From Alnus glutinosa (taxonomy: Eukaryota > Streptophyta > Magnoliopsida > Fagales > Betulaceae): a stretch of 64,000 nt of DNA. Position numbers and translations under genes: made by a program. Below, piece by piece: positions 55,985 through 64,000 of this stretch (position 1 is its first letter; every line of letters starts with the position of its first letter). The DNA lies in NCBI RefSeq assembly GCF_958979055.1, contig NC_084888.1, forward strand, positions 3,924,001 to 3,988,000, given 5' to 3'. Below the pieces are notes generated by a model. It was not told the origin of the DNA. It was given only the letters and a program-made list of their open reading frames with translations, and ran no database searches.

Positions 55985-58900
55985 ACACACTTACACTATT
56001 TTTGTTCGGGCGGATTGAAGGAAGAATGGGAATGTAGAAGAGGGAAGAGTGAAGGGTTTGACAAGGTCCCCTTGTTTGGTAGGTGGGAAAAGTTGGAGGG
56101 AGGGGGAGGCCAAACTCCTCTGGACCTGCCAAAATCTTTCTGTAAAGAAGTTGGTTGATGGATAAGGGATTGATGGGATCCTAATACAAATGTGTGAAAT
56201 TCTAATTTTATCCTCACTTTTAAACCTTTTTAATCAGGGACATAATGGTAAAATATATCGATATTTTTTCCTTCCTCTCTCTTTTCTTTCCTTCCTACTA
56301 ACAACATGAGGGAGAAGTTGACTTCCTGCACTTCTTCCCTCCTACTCTCCATCCCTCGTACCAATGTGCTAGGGATTAATAGAAAACTTGGTTTAATTAA
56401 TAATTTAATATGTTGAAATTTTTTGCAGTGTCAAAAGGGAAGAAGCGAAAGAGTGAATCAGGCGTTGAGGTCTGGTTTGTATTCTGGTTAAATATAGTGT
56501 TTAAAGATTCTTATTTTTCATATTTTCCTCCCTTGTGGTAGACATAAAAGACATAAAAGACATAAGCTTCATTTTTTAAGGCTGTAATGATGCATATGAA
56601 ATTGTTCAATAAGCTTTACTGGCACAGATTTTGAAAAAAAAAAAAAAAGAAAGAACAAGAAACACGGAGGATCTAATTTTCCTTGCTGGAGATTAATTTT
56701 TCTTTTGTAAATAACCTTTTATGGTAGAGGTATATAAAAACTTGGTTGGTAGGAAGATTTCTTGTCCGTGTGATGTAGGAGAATGAAGAGAATAAATTTT
56801 CTTCAAGAAACTATAGTGGCCGAAATATGTAGGGAGTTTTGTGTTCTTGAGCGCTTGAGAAATTGTGAGAAAAAGTAAGGAATGAGGGGGCTGTGGAGGC
56901 ACACGGCTATAAGTGGTCTTTTATAAGTCTAGGGTTCTTTCGTTGTCTCCAAAGGACTAGGTTTAAGTGACCAAAAAGATTAAAAATCTAATTTTTAGAA
57001 TTTTTGGAAAACCCTGGATAGAAATACCCCCTAGGGCGTGGCTAGGGCTTACTTTGCTTAAAAAGAGCATTTAAAGTATTTACGGATTTATCTATCAATA
57101 GTACCATGCTACAAATTAATTTGGAGGCTATTAAAGTGCTTGAAATAGGATTTTCATGCAACAAGCACATATGCAATTTAAACCGAATTCATGAAGTTTT
57201 AAGAAAAACTCCTCATACTAACAAAACTAGTAAAATTAATTATCATGGTCAATGATATTTGATCCATTGAGCTAAAAAATATTTTTCAACCTTGTTTTAT
57301 GAAAATAATCATGCTAAATGTTTCCTAATGGAATAAAAAATGTATATCATAATTTTTTTTAAGAAAACTATGCAATATACAGCCAAATATGCACTTGAAA
57401 ATGTTTGATTTTTTTTTTTAATGCTAACATTATTAATGATATAAGTTACATCATTAGTCATATTAATCACATGTGATCCATTTAATTAGGTTAGTCTAAA
57501 TAAGGTAGGGATGTTACATTAATAGTAGATTTTAGTTGGCTTTGCTTGAGTTGAAGCAGCTCATAGTCATATAAACACACAAAAAGATCCTTCATTGGGA
57601 CATCGTTAAATATTACTCGCTCTTTTTTTGGTTTTTCACGAATTTACTTTTTGATAACTGATCGAACTTTGATTTAATGATTTTTAGAAGGATAATGTAT
57701 CTCTGGAAAAGCTTGTGAAGATACAAATTCCATCTACTCTAAGGAAGCAACTGGTTGATGACTGGGAGTTTGTTAATCAGCAGGACAAGGTAAGCTTGAA
57801 ATGTGTTTCAACACAATAAAAAAACCTCCATAAAAAAGTGTTGTAATACTTTTCTCCTATTTTTACTTTATGGATGCTTGAAGATTAGCATATGGCCCCT
57901 GCGCAAGGATGACACGCTTAAACCAAGAATTGGTCCAGATTTTTTATTCATCAAAAAGCTTATAAAAAAAAGTAATCCAGTAACATATTGATGCATTCAA
58001 GAATCCTTTTTTGTGCAGCTTGTTAAACTTCCACGATCACCAACTGTTGATGATATTTTGACAAAGTACCTTGAGTACAGGTCAAAGAAGGATGGCATGT
58101 AAGATTTACTTAATTCTTGTTATCATTGCTTGAAAGCAATCATAATTAAGTTCATCTCCTAGCTTCCATTCCTTTTGTTTTGTGTCTCTGATTGTGATTT
58201 CAATTGTTGTTTCTGTAATTTGTTTTCCAATTGCACAGTATCTCCCAATGTTGTTATATGGGCATCAAAATATTTATTTGGTTGCTTGCTGGAATAGCAA
58301 TTACTATATTAAGCTCCAAAATGGGGGCTTATTGACGAGATAGTCATCTCGTAGCATCCCCAAATATTTCAACTTTGTTTGTACTTGGATTTAATTAAGT
58401 GAATTCTTTTCTCACCCTTGGCAATGAAAATCCAGAACTTGGCTTATGGGAAACTAAAAAACATAAGTCGAACTTGTGATATTTTTTGATGTTTGGGCAT
58501 AACGAAAAGAGACATTCTAGCACTTCAAAGTTAAGAGTTTCAACTTTACTTGTGCTGGGCTTTTCAAACTGGGTTAGCTATTCATCCCAACATAACCCAT
58601 CCTACAGAACCAATGTAGTCAGACCCTCGTTTAAAGCAAGCATGAAAAATCACGTTGGTATTATATTTGGTTTAGGTTGGGCTCTTCAAAGAGTTGCTCA
58701 CCCAAGCTTTGGCCACCATGGCCAATATGCCCAAGCTATAATGCTATTATCATCTTCTGAGAGACACCCAATTTGAGGACCTGTCATTGTGCAGCCGCAT
58801 TGCTCTCTTATGTATAAAAGAAAAACTGAGACCCTCTCTCATTAGCATCCGATAGGAGACTGTAGTTGCAAATGTCTTTTATGCGTGCTTTGTAATAGGC

Positions 58901-60558
58901 CTGTATTCTCTTTTACAATTTTCCTACACATTATAATGATTTTTCAAAGAATTCTATTTTCATTTTTGTGATCGATGATGGGCACTTTGCACGGGTCCGG
59001 GATTTACCAAACAGGGGTAGGTACACAAATTGGCCCTTCCTTAGAAGGGGTTCCTCATCATAAAAAAGAAAAAGAAAAAAATCTGTTATCAATGATGGAG
59101 AAAAATGCCTAATAACCTCAAGTAAAAATGTACCGTATACTTTTTTTTTTTTTTTTTTTATGATAACTTCCTAACTAATTTGTTCGGAGAAACTCAAAAG
59201 GTGAATATTCTATGCGCATGACCTGTAAATGAAACCCATTGAAAGGATTTATATAGATGTTTTAGGGTACATAACTGTTGAATGTAGTTGCTGAATAAGC
59301 TAAAATTAGGACAAGTAAAATCACTGTTTATTTTGAATATAAATGCATGCTGAAGGGAGAGGAGCAGGAAAAAGTGAATTGAAATTCAAGTTTTTAAGTA
59401 TCACTGAAAACAAGTTCATTCAAGAAAAACCGACTGAGATTATAACGAAGATTTCTATGATTGACTAAAATAGGGATGATGTGTTCTATTCCTTAAAGAG
59501 GGAGGATAGATTTTTCTCTTACATTCATTTGTAAGTGTTACCCATACATACATGCATACATACATACATACATGTTATGAAATTCATCAATAAGTTTCCA
59601 CATATATGTAGTTATGATGATGCTATAAGTTAATCCTGTATACATAGGCTCTATGAAACTCATTCTGCTCTCAAGTCCCTATCTCTATGGATTATTATAA
59701 GATGTTGGTCTGGAACCTCCACCTATACTGATCTTAGTAACAGGGACATTTTTTGTTTTGTCAAATGCAGGATGACTGATTCAATAGGAGAGATCTTGAA
59801 AGGAGTGAGATGTTACTTTGACAAAGCATTGCCAATGATGCTCTTATACAAGAAGGAGCGCAAACAATATCATGAAGTGGTCATAGATAATGTCTCTCCG
59901 TCAACCATATACGGTGCTGAACATCTATTACGGCTCTTTGGTATGTTTGTCAATATTAAGTGCCAAGGCTTTTTAGCGAGCATAGGGATATTAGCACAAT
60001 TTATTAAACCAGTGTGTCAGAATGTCTTTGTATATTTTGGTTGATGAAAATTGGTGCAGCAAGCTTAGTTATTATTTTGGGAGAACTTTACTTATAACCC
60101 CTAATCTTTCATCACTTTTCCAGTTAGGGTATCCATATTTAAAAAGTGTCAATTTAGGGTATCTATCTTTCAATTTTTTTTCAATTTCAACCATCCGTTA
60201 GAATTTTTTGTTAAATTTTTATCAAAATACCTTTTTTTTTTTCTAAAAGAAATAAAAAATTTCAAAGATTCAGGCATGGGTATTTTTGCAATTTCCGTTA
60301 AATTCTGATCAACACTTAAATTCTTGCAATTTTTTTCCTAAAAAAGGGGGGGTATTTTAGGAATTTTGACAAATTTAACGGAAACTTCTAACAGAGGGTT
60401 GAAACTGAAAAAAATTAAAAGATCGATACCCTAAATTAACACTTTTTAAAGATGGATACTTTAATTGCAAAAGTGATGAAAGATCACAAGTTATAAGTGG
60501 AGTTTTCTCTATTATTTTTTTTCATTGGGCTTGCACTTTTTGTTATCTCTTGAATCAT

Positions 60559-60591
<33 letters not shown>

Positions 60592-62567
60592 CTATCATTT
60601 TTGCATCTGATGGTTCTTGGATCAAATGGAATCTCCTCCATGTAAATAAGGACGGGAGGTGAAGTCATAGGTTTAGTGCTGAGTGTGTTGCCTCTAAAAG
60701 GGTGTTTTATTCATGTCCACCTGAAAACAAGCATTTGTATTCAATTTTTTAACGATCCATTTTGTACATCTATCAGTTTTATGTGAATCCAACAAAGAAC
60801 CCTACAAAGATGGTACTTATTCTCTTGAGAATAAAAAAAACCTTTAGATGCTTTTTTTTATTAAGAACAATCCCAGCCCCCCATCATTTATCATTAAGCC
60901 AAATTCCAAGGGGAAATGCTTATTTTAATGAAAATTTGCATTTTTTTAACCTAGGGAGCTTTTTCCCTGGATGTTTAACCACATCCTTCTTGGTTGTATG
61001 ACCAAATTTACCAGATTATCTTTGGGATCCAATTCCCAATTAGTAGGTAACTTGAACCCGTTTAATCTATTGATTTTCACAATCATAATTGAGTTAGTCT
61101 TTCTTTTTTACCGTTGGTGTTTACCGCACCCTGCTAAAATCCCTGAACATTGTCCCATGTGAAAATTTTCCGATTTAGGCTGCAAGCAAGGTGTTTAAAT
61201 TTGGAATCTTAATTTTCTTATTTTTTGTTGCAGTTATGACTCAAAGCATCTCGGTATATTCTGCCCATTTCATGATGATATACCTGAGTTGATTTGACCT
61301 AGTCTCATTTGCAAGTAACCTTTATGTGTTTCTGCGTTTTAGACTTTTGCTAATAGCAATAAATTTTCTGGTGTTTGCAGTTAAGCTGCCTGAGCTTTTG
61401 GCATATGTAAACATTGAAGAGGAAACGTTGACCCGCTTGCAGCAGAAATTACTTGATTTTCTCAAGTATCAACTCAATCCTTATAAATTATATTCAACAT
61501 TTAGAGAGCTGCTAATGTTCTAAATTCTGTTGTAAATTCAGTACAGCAAAAGGATAAGGATCCTCTCCATTCATTTTGTTTTTTTAAAAAAGGATCGTCT
61601 CCATTTCACTTAAATGGAGAGGAGCCATTTCATGGTCTTGATTTTATTTTGTTGCATCAAACAGTGTACATGATGCCACGTCATTTAAAATGACATGACA
61701 ACATACTCACCTGATTTGTGAAATCTATCAATTTTAGTTGAAATGGAGAGGATCCTGTTCCACGGCAAAATTGGACTAGTGCAATCTCCTCCAATTCCTC
61801 ACAATTTGTTTGAGCAAGGTCTAGCTCATGAATGCATTATTAACTTAGAGTGGTCATTCCGTTGAAGAATCAAATAATTTGACCAAAGTCTGATATCGTG
61901 CATTAAAGAAGAAAGTGTTTTAAATGACACTTACATTTCAATATATGCTTTCACTTTCTATATTCCAAAGATCATCAAACCTATGAAGACACTTTGCTCT
62001 CTCCCTCTCTCTTTGATAGAAGGCATTCTCCCTTGAAGCTGGTATGAACACATCATAAATCATTTCAATTATGATTCATGGGCATGACCATGTTTGAGGT
62101 CCAAGAATCATGACATAGACATCTATAAACACACAATTGTGTTTTACGTGCCAAATGTGTAAGGCCCATTAATTACCTGCAACACATACGTTGATTCTGC
62201 TATTCAGTCATTACTTAATTAGAGGTTGGTGCTGCTGATGGGTTTGCTTTTAGTGTATGAAATATAATATTTAGGGGCATTTTTATCACAACTTGAGCAT
62301 AGAATTGTTTCATTGTAATAGTCAATGGATTTTTATTCTGGGTGAAGTTTCTAAATTCTTCTTTACGTATCGGTATGTGATTTTGCTTGCATTTTTACAA
62401 CAGGGGTTGTGAATTTGGAATGTTTGAGATCCTTATCAGGTCCAAATGCTCACTACTATTGCTAAACGTCATGCAGGTTTCTGCAGAAAAATCAAAGTAC
62501 TTTCTTCCTTTCTGCTTATGATGGCCCCAAAGTTTCTGAGGGAAAAGGCAAGGGAAAAGATGACTGA
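49167..62567 (+). CDS. MRG1: MRG1, chromodomain and MRG-domain histone reader (11 exons)
   Basis: The exons I could join are 49167-49304, 51324-51377, 51625-51638, 52873-53018, 54455-54490, 56429-56469, 57688-57789, 58019-58098, 59771-59940, 61381-61465 and 62477-62567. They give 318 residues, close to Arabidopsis MRG1 (about 320). The product is a nuclear reader of H3K4me3/H3K36me3; in Arabidopsis MRG1/2 promote flowering with CONSTANS. The chromodomain (about 28-80) reads YSEGEKVLAYHGPRIYEAKV, then YFVHYLGWNKNWDEWV with its aromatic residues. A basic linker (KGKKRKSESG) follows, then the MRG domain from about 145 (IPSTLRKQLVDDWEF, GAEHLLRLFVKLPEL, DFLKFLQKNQSTFFLSAY) to the end KGKGKDD. Exon 3 is only 14 nt. 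Intron 1 starts with GC (CCAAG/GCACAC), the other introns with GT. The introns total about 12.4 kb and are full of mobile elements. Without the last splice, exon 10 would read through to a stop at 61523 and lose the conserved tail. Confidence 0.93.
49671..49731 (+). mobile_element. Extreme 5'-truncated LINE tail with target duplication
   Basis: AGTACTCAGTGCTCT occurs at 49671-49685 and 49717-49731. Between them lies only about 32 bp, a TTATTTATC motif followed by A-rich sequence. That is the 3' end of a LINE with almost all of the body missing, in MRG1 intron 1. Confidence 0.8.
49740..50210 (+). mobile_element. 5'-truncated LINE 3' end
   Basis: This ends TTCTCATTACTTATC followed by A10 at 50209. 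The tail sequence (TATACTTCCTGTGTGCTTAG and TTTAATAAAG) is typical of plant L1-type 3' ends, and the terminal ACTTATCAAAA matches the tiny tail at 49686. A short open stretch at the left (EIVVWEEDEDDYWDGL, to 49883) may be its coding end. The left limit and flanking duplication are unclear. Confidence 0.6.
51799..51858. repeat. (TC)n microsatellite in MRG1 intron 3
   Basis: A long run of CT dinucleotides with one TTT break. Intron 3 (51639-52872) shows nothing else. Confidence 0.85.
53279..54252. mobile_element. MULE-type inverted-repeat element, 974 bp, in MRG1 intron 4
   Basis: The arms of 150 bp or more are GGGAGTGGCTCACCTCCCCA and, from the right, GGGAGCGATTCACCTCCCAT, both continuing to CCTCCCATTTTTATTCGGAT. 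It is flanked by TATATCTTT and CATATCTTT (8 of 9 identical). No transposase is seen. Confidence 0.8.
54741..55445. mobile_element. Foldback MULE-type element, 705 bp, in MRG1 intron 5
   Basis: A perfect 9-bp duplication AACTAAAAA lies at 54732-54740 and 55446-55454. The arms of more than 200 bp begin GGGAAAATTGCACTATTGGT and, from the right, GAAAAAATTGCAACATTGGT. The GC-rich centre (55030-55200) is full of GGGGTGGC/GCCACCCC stems. It is the reference copy for the truncated relatives at 3346 and 10254 and the copy at 20216. Confidence 0.88.
55800..56400. other. Pyrimidine-rich part of MRG1 intron 5
   Basis: A CT-rich stretch (55870-55990) ends in a (CT)n run and ACACACAC. It is followed by a purine-rich stretch (56020-56115) that could pair with it. 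This may be a decayed inverted-repeat element, but I see no clear ends. Confidence 0.4.
56470..57687. other. MRG1 intron 6, nothing recognised
   Basis: AT-rich intron sequence without clear repeats or frames. Confidence 0.5.
57880..57946 (+). pseudogene. U6 snRNA pseudogene in MRG1 intron 7
   Basis: GAAGATTAGCA, then TGGCCCCTGCGCAAGGATGA and CACGC match the highly conserved core and 3' half of U6 snRNA. The end (AAGAATTGGTCCAGATTTTTT) matches the U6 3' end with changes. An extra AT splits GCATGG. The 5' third (stem and ACAGAGA box) is absent, and no USE or TATA promoter elements stand upstream. It is therefore a truncated, probably retrotransposed copy and not a working gene. Confidence 0.85.
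58099..59770. other. MRG1 intron 8, nothing recognised
   Basis: A (CATA)n run lies near 59545-59575 and a T run near 59140. A 96-codon open frame at 58486 shows no domain. Confidence 0.5.
60079..60509. mobile_element. Foldback MULE-type element, 431 bp, in MRG1 intron 9
   Basis: A perfect 9-bp duplication TATTATTTT lies at 60070-60078 and 60510-60518. The ends are GGGAGAACTTTACTTATAAC and, reversed, GAGAAAACTCCACTTATAAC. The arms share CTTTCATCACTTTT and a GGGTATC block. It belongs with 29609-30059. Confidence 0.87.
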
Positions 62568-63287
62568 GGATGGAACATCTAATTGTTGTCTTTCTTCTTA
62601 ACAATCCAGGTTGGAACATCTAATTGTTGTTGTAACAGTAGCATTGGTAATTCATTCTTTTCAAGTGACATTCTTCTTTATTTTAGTTGACATTCTTCCG
62701 GGACTTTGTTGTGTCATGAAGTGATACCTGTTGGAATAGCCCAATGTTTCTTATAACTGATGTGATTGTTATGGTGTGATCTGCACTTATAGAAACCAAA
62801 AACTCTCCTCGAAGTGGTGGTGGTTTGAGATTTAAATAGTAATACTGTTTTGGAAGGCAATGTGTCGTGAATCTTGAATACACCCGATTTCTTTGTACAC
62901 AGGTTTCATGACATTGTATGCATTCATTTATACGCTGCATTTCTAATGTTTTGCCTGTACATGGCCCTTGAAAAGAGAGGGGGTTACGGGAAGCCAAATA
63001 GGTTAGGAATTCTGTTCACCATTTGAATAAGTTGAAATTTCTTTAGATAAATTATGGGCCTCGTTATTTTGGAGTTCTATCACGTAAACTTCCCTATACT
63101 ATGCAAATAACCAATAATATTCCAGTCTAGCTAAGGAAAGAGTTACAATCATGAAAGAGTCATAATCTTGAATAGATTTTTATTTGTTTTAGAGATCTTT
63201 CTTAGGACTGTTTTATTGTAAGAGAAAGACACGAAAGATGTTATTGTAGAAATGAAATTGTCGTTGTAGACAAGCATACGGGCTTCA
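62568..63287. other. Space between MRG1 and CAD, tail to tail
   Basis: This holds the two convergent 3' ends. A direct repeat (GGAACATCTAATTGTTGT) lies at about 62571 and 62612. No other gene is seen. Confidence 0.6.
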
Positions 63288-64000
63288 TCATTCCAGATTG
63301 CTGCCAGCCATGTCCAGCACAAACCTATATCTCACATCGTTCCTCTCCATTCTTTCGAATGCCTGGTTCACGTAATCCATCTTCACCACCTCTACCATTG
63401 ATGTCAAACCCTTCAGCGCCCAGAACTCTAATATCTCCTGTGTCTCTTCCATGCTTCCAATGAAACTCCCAGATATCGTCTTCTTTCCTATATAACAAGT
63501 CACCGTTATTATAAGAAACAATAAGCACCTCAAATTGTGAAGAATGATGGCCCGGAACAAAGAAAGGCACAAGCTGGAAATTACCGAGAACTAACGTAAA
63601 TCACAAAGTATGATCGCCAAATAAGCTAATCCAAAGGGCTTAGCAATGACATGAGAATTCTAGGTTGGTGGGGTTGAGAAATTGTTTTTGTTTGTGAAAA
63701 TATAATTGTGACTTGTGAGGGACCAGGCATACCTAGAATCAGGTCGACGGAATCAAACTGCAGTGGTTTAGGAGCAACCCCAACTAATATAAGCTTCCCA
63801 TCAACCTTGAGAAGTGGAAGGTAGGACTGTAAAGGGTGCACAGCCGGCACAGTGTCAAGGATATAGTCCATGCTGTTTGTGGCTCGTTCCATCTCAGCAG
63901 TGTTGGAGCTTACCAGAAAAGCATCTGCGCCTAAGTGCTCTAAAGCCTCCACCCTCTTCTTATCAGAAGAACTGATGACGGTGACATGATGCCCCATTGC
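63288..64000 (-). CDS. CAD: Cinnamyl alcohol dehydrogenase, 3' part
   Basis: The gene runs off the right edge. Two exons are visible: 64000-63733 and 63487-63288, with a GT-AG intron of 245 bp between them. They encode the last 155 residues of a zinc-dependent medium-chain alcohol dehydrogenase that reduces cinnamaldehydes to monolignol alcohols in the cytosol with NADPH. Seen here is the second half of the Rossmann fold ([20 protein letters not shown], where the Ser cluster fits NADP(H) preference), [40 protein letters not shown] and the closing [20 protein letters not shown]. The catalytic zinc ligands lie outside the window. Some usually conserved positions differ ([16 protein letters not shown]), so it may be a CAD-like side branch and not the main lignin enzyme. 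Confidence 0.9.

Noticed and set aside
58486-58776. 96-aa ORF in MRG1 intron 8
   Set aside because: No recognisable domain, and it lies within an intron with repeat-like surroundings.
61235-61265. Extra MRG1 exon (TTATGACTCAAAGCATCTCG) between exons 9 and 10
   Set aside because: It has splice-like borders, but including it breaks the conserved RLFVKLPEL sequence.

Overview
This is a window of plant nuclear DNA. It is AT-rich, its genes carry GT-AG introns, and it is crowded with LTR elements, LINE tails and many inverted-repeat DNA elements. The gene families (CrRLK1L kinases, GID2/SLY1, UGT84, MRG1, CAD, PIP-type peptide) place it in a flowering eudicot. The intron and repeat load suggests a woody rosid, but I cannot name the species. 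Gene density is low: about ten genes or gene remnants in 64 kb.

Region 1 (1-25.6 kb) is a tandem cluster of malectin-like receptor kinases of the CrRLK1L family, closest in my memory to Arabidopsis At2g23200. Two copies look whole and recent (5818-8304 and 11411-13894). One whole copy is more diverged (23005-25551). One has a sound body but no visible start or signal peptide (649-3078). There is a 3' fragment (9458-9692) and an antisense relic of a FERONIA-type kinase (4735-5000). Shared promoter and 3' flanks, and a truncated DNA element copied along with the gene, record how the cluster grew. A young gag-only LTR element (14821-18350) with a 20-copy hairpin tandem array sits inside the cluster.

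Region 2 (25.6-37 kb) holds three unrelated genes. These are a short secreted PIP-like phytocytokine precursor (minus, 28097-28393), the gibberellin-signalling F-box gene GID2/SLY1 (32516-33034), and a two-exon UGT84-like glucosyltransferase (minus, 34979-36578). Several foldback elements with 9-bp target duplications lie between them.

Region 3 (37-45.5 kb) is mostly mobile DNA. It has a nested set of inverted-repeat elements, a broken Ty3/Gypsy element with matching 5-bp flanks (37743-41943), two more inverted-repeat elements, and a duplicated fragment of unknown identity.

Region 4 (45.5-46.7 kb) is a single-exon secreted precursor made of 13 near-perfect 21-residue repeats plus a degenerate 14th. 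Each repeat carries a GPSPGxGH core like those of CEP/PIP signalling peptides. It is the most unusual host gene in the window.

Region 5 (49.1-62.6 kb) is one large gene, MRG1, a chromodomain reader of methylated histone H3. I could assemble 11 exons giving 318 residues, including a 14-nt microexon and an apparent GC-AG first intron. Its introns hold three foldback DNA elements, LINE tails and a U6 snRNA pseudogene. The window ends in the 3' part of a minus-strand cinnamyl alcohol dehydrogenase gene.
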